From JABAYQ01 sp018608925 (GTDB taxonomy: Bacteria; Bacteroidota; Bacteroidia; Flavobacteriales; UBA7312): a DNA stretch of 58,493 nucleotides. Shown piece by piece: positions 42,050 through 51,031 of this stretch. The stretch's first letter is position 1, and every line of letters begins with the position of its first letter. The position numbers were made by a program, and so were the translations under genes. The notes beneath the pieces are model-generated. The model had not been told where the DNA came from. It worked only from the letters and a program-made list of their open reading frames with translations, and did no database searches. The stretch lies in assembly GCA_037625715.1 (NCBI GenBank), contig JASJHQ010000058.1:1-58493 (forward strand), given 5' to 3'.

Positions 42050-43519
42050 TTAATAACTAACAACGACCGTTTTTTTTTGCGCGATAGTTGGCCCACTTGG
42101 GCTTATGGCTTGAAACAAAACAATGTACCTTCCTGTTTGTACTGCTTGTCCGTTTTGGTTTAATCCATCCCAATAAAAAGTATTTTTTGTGCCTAAAAAA
42201 ACATTGTTTACTAATTCGTTTATTAGTCTTCCTTGGGAATCAAAAATTAGTATGTTGCCATTATAACCTTGCTCTATTTGATCAATATCAATTTGTAAAA
42301 TATCGTCCACTCCATCATTGTTTGGGCTTATCAGATTAGGAGTCAACACGATTTTATCTATGCTATAATTTTGTTGTGTTTTTTGAGAATTTTCAAGTGT
42401 AGGAGTGCTAAACCCTGCTCCTTCGCTTGCCGAATGCCAATTGTCGTTTCTTTGGCTTTCTAGCTCGATATCAATTCTTTCTAAAGACACTCCATCTAGC
42501 GAGTTTAAATAAGGAAAATGCATGTCTTCATGGTAACTAAACGCATCAATAATAATAGAGTCTGCCATTAAAACAACGGTTCCGTCTTGGTTGTTGAAGG
42601 CTGGCATACTTTCTAGCTCAAAAACTTTTTCATTTAGCGCCTCAGAGTGGTAAAACAATAGGTCGGAAACGGAACTAGTAAGCACTATAATTTCACTAGG
42701 ACTCATTAAATAAAACCCCGTATTTATTGTTTTGAAGTTATCTGGCCTACCCCTATAGTAATTGCCAAGCATTAAGTTTTTAATATTAAGTGTTTTGGCA
42801 CTTCTATTATATATTTCTACGAAATCATTGTCTCCATCAATTGGGTTAAATAATACTTCGTTAATCACAATATCATTTAGTTGTGGAGTAGCGAAAGTAT
42901 CCACAAAAGAGGTTCCGCTTACACTAATGTTGTCGAAGAAAAACTTTTGAGCTCGAGTAGAGGTATAGGTACAGCTTATAGCAAATGTTTCAGACATACT
43001 AAACGAATTATCAAAAGTGTATCCTTGCGATACCCATTCCTGATTTTTGTTTTTTGCCCATAGTTGCCAATTCCCAACACTATCTCGTTCTATTTTTATG
43101 CTCACATTTATACTGTCGAAGTCAAGAAAATCATTTATTCCATCTATAATTTTAGAACTTTGATTGTTGTTTGATTTATACAAACAAACCTCATCGTCTG
43201 CACCCCCCAGACGTACAAAGTAACCGTTTTCGTAATTGTCTGTACTCAAATGTATCTGACAATAATTGCTACTCGACGGATTGAAATCCATTTGTATGTC
43301 CATTTCCCATTTTCCGTTTAGAATAGCATTGCTTTGGCGGTAAATAAATGAAGTGCCACTTTGGTATGGCCCGAACAGTTGTAGTTGCTTTAAGCTGTCT
43401 ACTCTAAAATCGGCAGTGTCACCTGACCAATCGTCTAATTGGGATTGAGAGAAGTCGTTGCTCCACTGAGCGAATAGCCAAGATGGAATCACGATAATTA
43501 GTAGTAATATTTGTTTCAT
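42050..43519 (-). CDS. Exported lamin-tail-domain protein with gliding/T9SS-type C-terminal domain
   Basis: A 489-residue secreted protein with a signal peptide (1-17, WLFAQ). Residues about 20-200 form a lectin-like beta sandwich (WEMDIQMDFNPSSSNYCQIHLS). A lamin-tail domain follows from about 215 (DIVINEVLFNPIDGDNDFVEIYNRS). The C-terminal 100 residues (PNLISPNNDGVDDILQIDI ... GQAVQTGRYIVLFQA) match the FlgD-like or type B T9SS C-terminal domain. The layout resembles surface or extracellular proteins acting on polysaccharide or DNA, but no catalytic motif is seen. It is transcribed alone, divergently from asd. Confidence 0.83.
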   Translation of the reverse strand: MKQILLLIIVIPSWLFAQWSNDFSQSQLDDWSGDTADFRVDSLKQLQLFGPYQSGTSFIYRQSNAILNGKWEMDIQMDFNPSSSNYCQIHLSTDNYENGYFVRLGGADDEVCLYKSNNNQSSKIIDGINDFLDFDSINVSIKIERDSVGNWQLWAKNKNQEWVSQGYTFDNSFSMSETFAISCTYTSTRAQKFFFDNISVSGTSFVDTFATPQLNDIVINEVLFNPIDGDNDFVEIYNRSAKTLNIKNLMLGNYYRGRPDNFKTINTGFYLMSPSEIIVLTSSVSDLLFYHSEALNEKVFELESMPAFNNQDGTVVLMADSIIIDAFSYHEDMHFPYLNSLDGVSLERIDIELESQRNDNWHSASEGAGFSTPTLENSQKTQQNYSIDKIVLTPNLISPNNDGVDDILQIDIDQIEQGYNGNILIFDSQGRLINELVNNVFLGTKNTFYWDGLNQNGQAVQTGRYIVLFQAISPSGPTIAQKKTVVVSY

Positions 43520-43564
43520 GGTCTTGTAAAGTTATAATTTATCTTACATAAATCAAATAATCCG

Positions 43565-43572
43565 TATTTTTG
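43565..43572 (+). promoter_or_regulatory. -7 promoter element (TATTTTTG) of asd
   Basis: Exact TAnnTTTG match, 22 bases before the asd ATG. Confidence 0.55.
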
Positions 43573-43594
43573 AGGTTAGAAAAACTTAAAGAAA

Positions 43595-44578
43595 ATGAAA
43601 GTTGCAGTAATTGGTTCTACCGGAATGGTAGGAAAAGTCATGTTAGAAGTATTACAGGAGAGGCGTTTTCCTGTAAGTCAGCTTATTCCCGTATCCTCTA
43701 GTAAGTCAGTTGGTAAACAGGTTTTGTTTAATGGCAAAGAAATTACAATCGTATCAATGGAAGATGCTTTAGCATCTAAGCCTGATATAGCATTGTTTTC
43801 TGCAGGTGGAGATGTTTCTTTAGAGTGGGCTCCTAAGTTTGCTGAAGCAGGTACTAAAGTGATTGACAACTCCTCAGCTTGGCGAATGAACAAAGCACTA
43901 ATCGTCCCAGAAATTAATGGGTCTTCTTTAACCAATGAAGATGTGATTATAGCCAATCCGAATTGCTCAACTATTCAGCTGGTAATGGCATTAAAACCAT
44001 TACATGATCAGTATAAAATAAACCGAATTGTAGTTTCTACTTATCAGTCCATAACAGGAACGGGAGTTAAGGCTGTTCAGCAATTACAAAACGAAATTAA
44101 TCAAGAAAAAGGCGAAATGGCTTATCCGTACCCTATTCATGAAAACGCATTGCCGCATTGCGATGTTTTTGAAGAAAACGGATATACAAAAGAAGAAATT
44201 AAATTGGTAAAAGAGACCAAAAAAATTCTTGGCGATAACAGCCTAAATATCACAGCAACTGCTGTTAGAGTTCCAGTAAAAGGCGGCCATTCTGAAAGCG
44301 TTAATGTTTCTTTTGAAAACGACTTTGAATTAACAAATGTCAGAAAGTTGCTTAACGATATGCCTGGTGTTATCGTTCAGGATAACCCAGATGTAAATAC
44401 CTATCCGATGCCAATTTACGCACACGGAAAAGACGACGTATTTGTAGGAAGAATACGAAGAGATTTTTCTCAACCTAAAACACTTAACATGTGGGTAGTG
44501 GCTGATAACTTGCGAAAAGGAGCAGCAACAAACGCTGTTCAAATCGCCCAGTACCTAAAATCCAATCAACTAATATGA
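43595..44578 (+). CDS. asd: Aspartate-semialdehyde dehydrogenase
   Basis: A 327-residue NADPH enzyme that reduces aspartyl phosphate in the pathway to lysine, threonine, methionine and diaminopimelate. The N-terminal fold has IGSTGMVGKVMLEVL. The catalytic thiol is Cys124 in NPNCSTIQLV and the acid-base His232 is in VKGGHSESV. SAGGDVSLEWAPKFAEAG is the usual second nucleotide segment. Length is typical. The downstream sulfotransferase gene starts inside its last codon (ATGA), which implies co-translation of a biosynthetic enzyme with an unrelated gene. Confidence 0.96.
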   Translation: MKVAVIGSTGMVGKVMLEVLQERRFPVSQLIPVSSSKSVGKQVLFNGKEITIVSMEDALASKPDIALFSAGGDVSLEWAPKFAEAGTKVIDNSSAWRMNKALIVPEINGSSLTNEDVIIANPNCSTIQLVMALKPLHDQYKINRIVVSTYQSITGTGVKAVQQLQNEINQEKGEMAYPYPIHENALPHCDVFEENGYTKEEIKLVKETKKILGDNSLNITATAVRVPVKGGHSESVNVSFENDFELTNVRKLLNDMPGVIVQDNPDVNTYPMPIYAHGKDDVFVGRIRRDFSQPKTLNMWVVADNLRKGAATNAVQIAQYLKSNQLI

Positions 44579-45342
44579 TTATTAGTCATAAACACAAATA
44601 TGTTTTTGTAGGACTTCCCTTAGCAGCATCTACTGCTATTTCTAAGGAGCTTTGTCAAATGTATGACGGCAAACCAATACTTTCCAAGCATGCTATCTAC
44701 CAAGACTTCTTAAAGGTAGCGACTAAAGAAGAAAAAAAATATAAAGTAATAGCCTGCTCTAGAAACCCTTTAGATATTTCGGTAAGTCAATATACCAAGA
44801 TGATGAATAATGCCAATGGTAATTATTCTAACGGAAGTTTACTAAGAAAAAATGGTGGTCATATTAAACAATCGGAGTTCGAGTTAGCCCAGTATTTTTG
44901 GAAAAAAAAGGGTAGTTATGACGATTTTTTAAAGGAATTTTACAAAGTTCCTTTCGATAATTTTTTGAGTGTGACAGCTTCTTATTGTCAATATGTAATG
45001 CGTTTTGATCGATTGCAAGAAGATTTTGAAAAAGCTCTTTTAAGTTGCGATATTGAACCCAAAAGACCTTTGCCAATAGTTAACAAAACAGAAAAAAAAG
45101 GTTCTTACGAAGATTTTTTCAATTCTAGCAATCAGAAGCGAGCATTGCAAGTTTTTGGCCCGTATATGTTAAAACATAACATATCATTTCCTACTGTTTG
45201 GAAACAACCTAAAGTAAGCGCTTGGAGCAAATTTTTGTTTTCAATTTTAGCTAATGTCAGGAAATTTTATTGGCTCAACAAAAGTTATAGAGATACTATT
45301 CCTCAGAAAGTATACAAAGAATTGCAAGAAAAGTACAGCTAG
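44575..45342 (+). CDS. Sulfotransferase-family protein
   Basis: A 255-residue protein that looks like a cytoplasmic PAPS-dependent sulfotransferase. The N-terminal strand-loop YVFVGLPLAASTAISKEL matches the 5'-phosphosulfate loop seen as FVHIPKTAGTSI in related enzymes, though the usual Lys is absent. VIACSRNPLDISVSQYTKMM matches the 3'-phosphate motif with Arg and Ser. The rest is basic and aromatic, ending in a C-terminal hydrophobic patch. Acceptor unknown; a surface glycan or lipid is plausible. It overlaps asd by 4 bases. The loss of the lysine in the first loop leaves catalytic activity in doubt. Confidence 0.7.
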   Translation: MIISHKHKYVFVGLPLAASTAISKELCQMYDGKPILSKHAIYQDFLKVATKEEKKYKVIACSRNPLDISVSQYTKMMNNANGNYSNGSLLRKNGGHIKQSEFELAQYFWKKKGSYDDFLKEFYKVPFDNFLSVTASYCQYVMRFDRLQEDFEKALLSCDIEPKRPLPIVNKTEKKGSYEDFFNSSNQKRALQVFGPYMLKHNISFPTVWKQPKVSAWSKFLFSILANVRKFYWLNKSYRDTIPQKVYKELQEKYS

Positions 45343-45345
45343 ATT

Positions 45346-45927
45346 TTAGTTGAAAAACTTGCGGTGAAAAATAAGGAGATTAATAACTCCTACGCTAATT
45401 GCGGCATCGGCAACATTAAATACTGGTCGGAAAAAGATGAAATAATCTCCTCCCTTGAAAGGAATCCAGCTTGGTAAAATTCCTTTGAAAAGAGGAAAGT
45501 AAAACATATCGACTACTTTTCCTTGCAAAATCCCAGAATACCCACCTTCAAAAACGCTAGCTATTTGGCCGTAACTTTCGGAGAAAATTAGTCCGTAAAA
45601 AGCGCTGTCTATCATGTTTCCTATGGCTCCAGCAAGTATAAGAGCGATACTAAAAACAATTCCTTTTTTAGTGTTTAACTTAACTAGCTGAGTAAGATAA
45701 AAGCCAATAGCGGTTATAGCGATTATTCTAAAAATACTAAGAATGTATTTGCCAATGTTTCCACCAAACTCCATTCCAAAGGCCATCCCTTTGTTTTCGG
45801 TAAAGTGTATTATAAACCAGTCGAAAAAAGCTATTTCCTGCCCTAACATCATATTAGTTTTAATCCAAACCTTTAAAGCTTGATCAACAACTAACACCAA
45901 TATAATAAGAAGAATAGGTTTTCTCAC
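45346..45927 (-). CDS. lspA: Lipoprotein signal peptidase
   Basis: A 193-residue inner-membrane aspartyl peptidase that cuts signal peptides from prolipoproteins. Four membrane helices are visible. The catalytic pair is Asp140 (GKVVDMFYFP) and Asp174 (FNVADAAISVG). VVDQALK near residue 13 and ENKGMAFGM (44-52) are conserved. An insert of about 30 residues before Asp140 and one between the two aspartates make it longer than the E. coli enzyme, as is normal in Bacteroidota. It is the last gene of ridA-ileS-traR-lspA. The window holds several LspA substrates, such as GldH. Confidence 0.95.
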   Translation of the reverse strand: MRKPILLIILVLVVDQALKVWIKTNMMLGQEIAFFDWFIIHFTENKGMAFGMEFGGNIGKYILSIFRIIAITAIGFYLTQLVKLNTKKGIVFSIALILAGAIGNMIDSAFYGLIFSESYGQIASVFEGGYSGILQGKVVDMFYFPLFKGILPSWIPFKGGDYFIFFRPVFNVADAAISVGVINLLIFHRKFFN

Positions 45928-45935
45928 AGAATAAA

Positions 45936-46313
45936 TTATTGACCTCTTTTAGCTTCTATACTCAAAGTTGCGTGAGGAACTAATCTTAGTCTTTCTTTCT
46001 GAATAAGTTTACCTGTAACTCTACAGATGCCATAGGTTTTGTTTTCGATTCTTTCTAAGGCATTTTTAAGGTTGTGAATAAACTTTTCTTGACGTAGTGC
46101 AAGTTGAGTGTTTTCTTCTTTAGACAAGGTCTCAGAACCTTCCTCGAAGCCTTTAAAGGTAGGCGAGGTGTCGTCTGTTCCATTGTTGGAGTCGTTCATA
46201 TATGCACTTTTGATAAGCTCTAAATCGTGTTCCGCTTTTTCAATTTTGTTTACAATAATTTCACGGAATTCTACGAGTTCGTTATCGGAAAATCTTGTTT
46301 TAATATCGGCCAT
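45936..46313 (-). CDS. TraR/DksA-family protein with degenerate zinc finger
   Basis: A 125-residue protein with the coiled-coil plus C-terminal finger layout of DksA/TraR, which modulate RNA polymerase. The finger region YGICRVTGKLIQKERLRLVPHATLSIEAK keeps the overall shape (CxxxGxxI...RLxxxPxA) but only one cysteine remains of the four that bind zinc in DksA. This cysteine-poor form is common in Flavobacteriia. It lies 4 bases after ileS and 8 bases before lspA. Confidence 0.85.
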   Translation of the reverse strand: MADIKTRFSDNELVEFREIIVNKIEKAEHDLELIKSAYMNDSNNGTDDTSPTFKGFEEGSETLSKEENTQLALRQEKFIHNLKNALERIENKTYGICRVTGKLIQKERLRLVPHATLSIEAKRGQ

Positions 46314-46317
46314 TTTT

Positions 46318-49300
46318 TTAACTTTTTATAATTTCTATTTGAGTTGTAATATTATCTACTAGCTCAATAACTTCTTTGTCTTCTTTAATTTCATTGACGA
46401 TACGTATATCATCACAAAGGGTTTCGGAACAAATATAATTTAAATTATCTCTAACTGCCGATTCAAGAATATCTTGAGCCCAAAGCGTTGCTTTTATTCG
46501 GTCAGTTACTTCCAATCCTTGGTCTTTTCTAATGTTTTGGATTCTGTTTATTACCTCTCTTGCCAATCCTTCTTTACGTAAGTCATCGTTCAAGCTAATG
46601 TCTAGTGCAACCGTATTTCCGTTCAATGTTGTAACTGCCCATCCCGGAATATCTTCGGTAGATATCTCTACATCCGAAAGTTCAATTTTTAAGTTTTGTT
46701 CTCCGATTTGTAGTTCAACAAATCCATTATTTTCTATTTTCTGGATATCCGAGCTTTGAAATTGTAGTATAGCTCCCGAAATAGATTTCATATCCTTCCC
46801 GTATTTAGGGCCTAAGGTTTTGAAGTTAGGCTTGATTTTCTTAACCAATACGCCAGAATCAGCATCCATGAAATCCAATTCTTTTACGTTTACCTCCGCT
46901 AAAACTAAAGCAGAAATAGCATCTACATTTGCTCTAAACTCTGGATTTAAAACAGGAACCATCATTTTTTGTAGTGGCTGCCTAACCCTTAAGTTTTCTT
47001 TTTTACGTAAAGAGAAAACCATAGATGTTAGATCTTGAGCTAGGCTCATTCGTTCTTCTAGTTCTTTGTTAATCATTTCCTTGTTTACATCAGGGAAATC
47101 ACAAAGGTGAACTGACTCTACTGCGTATTTATTGCACACAGAGTTTAAATCATTAAACAATTGATCCATAAAAAACGGAGCAATAGGTGAGCCTATAATG
47201 GAAATGGTGTTTAAACAATTATATAAGGTTTGATAAGCAGAAATTTTATCTGCTTGATACTCCCCTTTCCAGAAACGCCTTCTACATAGTCTAACATACC
47301 AATTACTCAAGTTGTTGTTTACAAACAGTTGTATTGCTCTAGCAGCCTTTGTAGGCTCGTATTGTTCGTAGCAATGGTTTGTCTCTTCAACTAGTGTATT
47401 TAATTCTGAAAGTATCCATCTGTCTATTTCAGGCCTTTCTTCTAATGCAATATCATCCTCTTTATATGCGAATCCGTCAATATTAGCGTACAAAGCAAAG
47501 AAAGCGTATGTGTTGTATAGTGTTCCGAAAAACTTTCTTCTCACCTCATCTAGACCTTCAAGGTCAAACTTTAGATTGTCCCATGGTTGAGCGTTGCTAA
47601 TCATGTACCATCTTGTAGCATCGGCACCATATTTAGAAAGTGTTTCGAAAGGATCTGCAGCATTGCCCAATCTTTTAGACATTTTATTGCCCTGCTTATC
47701 TAGCACAAGGCCATTAGAAACTACATTTTTAAAAGCTACTTTTTCGAATAAAATAGAAGAAATAGCATGAAGGGTAAAGAACCAACCTCTTGTTTGATCA
47801 ACGCCTTCAGCAATAAAATCGGCCGGGAATGAAGTTTCGAAAACTTCTTTATTTTCAAATGGATAATGAAGCTGAGCATAAGGCATTGAGCCTGAATCGA
47901 ACCAAACATCAATTAAATCGAGTTCTCTTTTCATAGGCTCCCCATTGCTTGAGCAAAGGATAATACTATCTACGTAAGGACGGTGTAGGTCGAAAGATTC
48001 GTAATTCTCTTTAGACATATTCCCAACTTCAAACTTCGCTAAAGGATTGTTATCCATAAAACCAGCCTTAACTGATTTTTCTATTTCCATTTTTAACTCT
48101 TCCACAGAGCCTATGCAAATCTGTTCTCCTTCTTCTCCTTCTGTTTTCCAGATAGGCAAAGGAATTCCCCAAAATCGAGAACGAGAAAGATTCCAGTCTA
48201 CTAAATTTTCTAGCCAATTTCCAAAACGACCTTCTCCTGTAGAAGCAGGTTTCCAGTTTATGGTTTTATTGAGCTCTACCATTTTTTGTTTGGCAGCTGT
48301 TGTTTTTACAAACCAACTTTCTAGCGGGTAATATAAAATTGGTTTATCTGTTCTCCAACAATGTGGATAGGAGTGTTCGTATTTTTCTGCTTTAAAGCAT
48401 TTATTTTCTTCCTTGAGCTTAATTACTATTTGTATGTCTGCTGATTTTTCGGGCATGTCTTCATCCGAATAAAATTCGTTCTTGACATACATGCCTGCAA
48501 AGTCGCTAACCTCTTCTACAAATCTTCCTTGGGTATCAACTAAGGTAAGAGAGCCAATTCCATTTTGTTTAGCAACTAAACTATCGTCCGCTCCAAAACT
48601 TGGGGCTAAATGAACAATTCCTGTTCCGTCTTCGGTGGTAACAAAATCGCCAAGTAGAACCTTGAAAGCATCACCATCTTCAGGCTGAGCATATGGCAAA
48701 AGCTGGTGATATTTTAATCCTTCTAGCTTTGCTCCTTCAATTTCCTGAGTAATTTGGAAAGGAATAGCTTTGTCTCCTGGCTTGTAATCTTCAAGATTTA
48801 ATTCTTTGTTTTTTTCAAGGAAATACTTGTTAAATAACGGCTTTGCAACTACCACAGAAATGGCTTGGTGGGTATATTGATTAAACGTATTTACTACCAA
48901 GTAACTTATTTTTTTACCAACTGCCAATGCAGTATTAGAAGGCAAAGTCCATGGAGTAGTTGTCCATGCTAAAAAGTAAAGATCAGCATGTGTATTTTCA
49001 AATAAGAAAGAAGAATTTTCATCTTTTACGGCTTGAAATTGTGCTATTGCAGAAAGGTCTTTTACGTCTTTATAACAGCCTGGCTGATTCAGTTCGTGAG
49101 AACTTAATCCCGTACCCGCTTTAGGAGAATAAGGCTGAATGGTATGGCCTTTATAAAGCATATCTTTTTTGTTCATCTGGCTCAATAGCCACCAAACACT
49201 CTCAATATATTTGTTGTCGTAGGTAAGATATGGGTCGCTCATGTCTACCCAGTAGCCCATTTTATTGGTTAGATCTTCCCATACGTTTTTAAATTTCATG

Positions 49301-49674
49301 ACATTTTCGCGACACTTCAGATTGTAATCTTCAATAGAAATGTTTTTGCCTATGTCTTCTTTTGTTATTCCGAGTTCTTTTTCAACCCCAAGCTCTACAG
49401 GAAGTCCGTGAGTATCCCAACCTGCTTTTCTGTTTACTTTAAACCCTTGTAGTGTTTTGTATCTACAAAAAATATCTTTTATAGTGCGACCCATTACGTG
49501 ATGAATGCCTGGTAAACCATTAGCCGAAGGTGGTCCCTCATAAAAAGTAAAGGATGGGTTTCCCTCTCTAGTATCTACACTTTTTTCGAAGGTAGAATTT
49601 TTGGTCCATTTATCTAAAATTTCTTCATTTATTTTAGCTAAATCTAGTTGACTATATTCTTTATATTTATTCAT
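46318..49674 (-). CDS. ileS: Isoleucyl-tRNA synthetase
   Basis: A 1118-residue class I synthetase that charges tRNA-Ile. The HIGH-type site reads GPPSANGLPGIHHVMG and the KMSKR loop is in GNKMSKRLGN. The CP1 editing domain with WTTTPWTLPSNTALAVG is intact. The anticodon-binding helices and an extended C-terminal domain (about 950-1118) make it one of the long, eukaryote-like IleS forms, in line with Bacteroidota. The ATG overlaps the ridA stop codon by one base (TAATG). Confidence 0.97.
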   Translation of the reverse strand: MNKYKEYSQLDLAKINEEILDKWTKNSTFEKSVDTREGNPSFTFYEGPPSANGLPGIHHVMGRTIKDIFCRYKTLQGFKVNRKAGWDTHGLPVELGVEKELGITKEDIGKNISIEDYNLKCRENVMKFKNVWEDLTNKMGYWVDMSDPYLTYDNKYIESVWWLLSQMNKKDMLYKGHTIQPYSPKAGTGLSSHELNQPGCYKDVKDLSAIAQFQAVKDENSSFLFENTHADLYFLAWTTTPWTLPSNTALAVGKKISYLVVNTFNQYTHQAISVVVAKPLFNKYFLEKNKELNLEDYKPGDKAIPFQITQEIEGAKLEGLKYHQLLPYAQPEDGDAFKVLLGDFVTTEDGTGIVHLAPSFGADDSLVAKQNGIGSLTLVDTQGRFVEEVSDFAGMYVKNEFYSDEDMPEKSADIQIVIKLKEENKCFKAEKYEHSYPHCWRTDKPILYYPLESWFVKTTAAKQKMVELNKTINWKPASTGEGRFGNWLENLVDWNLSRSRFWGIPLPIWKTEGEEGEQICIGSVEELKMEIEKSVKAGFMDNNPLAKFEVGNMSKENYESFDLHRPYVDSIILCSSNGEPMKRELDLIDVWFDSGSMPYAQLHYPFENKEVFETSFPADFIAEGVDQTRGWFFTLHAISSILFEKVAFKNVVSNGLVLDKQGNKMSKRLGNAADPFETLSKYGADATRWYMISNAQPWDNLKFDLEGLDEVRRKFFGTLYNTYAFFALYANIDGFAYKEDDIALEERPEIDRWILSELNTLVEETNHCYEQYEPTKAARAIQLFVNNNLSNWYVRLCRRRFWKGEYQADKISAYQTLYNCLNTISIIGSPIAPFFMDQLFNDLNSVCNKYAVESVHLCDFPDVNKEMINKELEERMSLAQDLTSMVFSLRKKENLRVRQPLQKMMVPVLNPEFRANVDAISALVLAEVNVKELDFMDADSGVLVKKIKPNFKTLGPKYGKDMKSISGAILQFQSSDIQKIENNGFVELQIGEQNLKIELSDVEISTEDIPGWAVTTLNGNTVALDISLNDDLRKEGLAREVINRIQNIRKDQGLEVTDRIKATLWAQDILESAVRDNLNYICSETLCDDIRIVNEIKEDKEVIELVDNITTQIEIIKS

Positions 49675-50093
49675 TAGTCTATGGTTGCAATTACCTTTAA
49701 CTCGATAGCAATTGGTGTCGGTAAACAGTTAATTTCTAAAGTTGTTCTGCATGGTTGATTGTCTGCAAAATACTCCGCATATATTTTGTTGTATGTCTTA
49801 AAATCGTCTTTCATATTAGTAAGGAAAACAGTAACATCAATTACTTTATCCCAAGAAGACCCAGATTCTTCTACTATTGTTCTAACATTGTTAAAGACAG
49901 ATCGGCATTGAGTAGCAATATCATAAGACTCTATGTCTCCATTTTCATCTAGCTCTACACCCGGAATTTTTTTAGTACCCCTTTCTCTAGGGCCTACACC
50001 TGATAAAAACAAAAGATTTCCATGTTGTCTTGCATGAGGATACGATCCTACTGGTTCTGGGGCCTTATTTGATTCAAATTTTTTGCTGCTCAT
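49674..50093 (-). CDS. RidA-family imine/enamine deaminase
   Basis: A 139-residue protein of the RidA (YjgF) family, which hydrolyses reactive enamines and imines or acts as 2-aminomuconate deaminase. GSYPHARQHGNLLFLSGVGPR opens the fold, TQCRSVFNNVRTIVEESGSS is the conserved helix, and PCRTTLE contains the substrate-binding Arg. The long GTKKIPGVELDENGDIESYD insert resembles the 2-aminomuconate deaminase subgroup. The gene is coupled to ileS by a TAATG overlap. RidA next to ileS may be meaningful, since 2-aminoacrylate stress and isoleucine metabolism are linked in enterobacteria, but this is inference. Confidence 0.85.
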   Translation of the reverse strand: MSSKKFESNKAPEPVGSYPHARQHGNLLFLSGVGPRERGTKKIPGVELDENGDIESYDIATQCRSVFNNVRTIVEESGSSWDKVIDVTVFLTNMKDDFKTYNKIYAEYFADNQPCRTTLEINCLPTPIAIELKVIATID

Positions 50094-50114
50094 TTATCAC
50101 TAATTTTTAAAAGT

Positions 50115-50145
50115 CAAATGTAATAATCGCTTGTCATAAACACAA
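50115..50145 (-). promoter_or_regulatory. ridA-ileS promoter (-33 TTG, -7 TACATTTG)
   Basis: On the minus strand a TTG (50145-50143) and an exact TACATTTG (50122-50115) are 20 bases apart, the spacing expected for Bacteroidota promoters. The ridA ATG follows 21 bases later. Confidence 0.6.
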
Positions 50146-50221
50146 TCTAATTTTATTAATAGAATCAAAAACGAATTTGCGCTTATTTATGATTAAGCGG
50201 CGATTAAAAATAATAAATACT

Positions 50222-50229
50222 TAAATTTG
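50222..50229 (+). promoter_or_regulatory. -7 promoter element (TAAATTTG) of the hydrolase gene
   Basis: Exact TAnnTTTG match, 19 bases before the GTG start at 50249. Its position supports that start codon. Confidence 0.5.
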
Positions 50230-50248
50230 TTCCCTTCTAAATTCGATA

Positions 50249-51031
50249 GTGTTGCAACAAAAAACTCTTTATTACAAAAAATACATAAAAAAAGGATGTG
50301 ATCAATGGGTTACCTTTGTACACGGTGCTGGCGGAAGCAGTGCTGTTTGGCATAAACAATTAAAGCAATTTAAAGAACACTTTAATTTGCTTTTTGTTGA
50401 CTTAAGAGGTCATGGAAAATCTAACGACTTACTTCTTCCTTCTAATTATAATTTAAACATTGCAACCCAAGAAATTGTGGATGTTTTAAATCAATTAAAA
50501 ATTAAGTCGTCTGTTTTTATTGGTGTTTCTTTGGGTACGATTTTAGCAGCAAAAATTGCTAAAGATTTTCCCGATAAAGTAAAAAAAATGGTGTTGTGCG
50601 GAGCCATAACCAAGCTTACTTTCAGAACTAATTTTTTATTGCAAACGGCAGCATTTATTAAAGGGTTTACCCCCCCCATTTTATTGTACCAATTGTTCGC
50701 CTACATCATAATGCCTAAAACAAACCATAAAGAATCTCGTTTGCTTTTTATAGCTGAAGCACGTAAGATTAAATATTCAGTATTTAAAAAATGGTTGAGT
50801 CTTTTGCCAGAACTTAAAAAGGCAATCAATGATTTTTCTGAATTAAAAATTTCTAAGCCAACACTATTTATCAGCGGAGAACAGGATTATTTGTTTGTAA
50901 ATCACATAAAATCTTTTGTAGATACAAGAGCTAATTGTGATCTATTTAAAATTCCAAATTCTGGACATGTTGCTAATAATGATTCCCCTAAAATTTTTAA
51001 TAAAGTCTCAATAAATTTTTTAATCGAGTAG
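50249..51031 (+). CDS. Alpha/beta hydrolase with internal C8 tract (GTG start)
   Basis: A 260-residue alpha/beta hydrolase. VHGAGGSSAVW (24-34) is the oxyanion loop, GVSLGT (92-97) the nucleophile elbow with Ser94, SGEQDYLFVN supplies the acid and NSGHVANN the histidine, so the catalytic triad is complete. The longest frame starts at GTG; no upstream ATG exists and a -7 element lies 19 bases before. A run of eight C (50670-50677) encodes part of GFTPPILL. Substrate unknown; possibly a lactone or ester. The 3' end overlaps the rhodanese-thioredoxin gene by 12 bases. Confidence 0.82.
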   Translation: MLQQKTLYYKKYIKKGCDQWVTFVHGAGGSSAVWHKQLKQFKEHFNLLFVDLRGHGKSNDLLLPSNYNLNIATQEIVDVLNQLKIKSSVFIGVSLGTILAAKIAKDFPDKVKKMVLCGAITKLTFRTNFLLQTAAFIKGFTPPILLYQLFAYIIMPKTNHKESRLLFIAEARKIKYSVFKKWLSLLPELKKAINDFSELKISKPTLFISGEQDYLFVNHIKSFVDTRANCDLFKIPNSGHVANNDSPKIFNKVSINFLIE

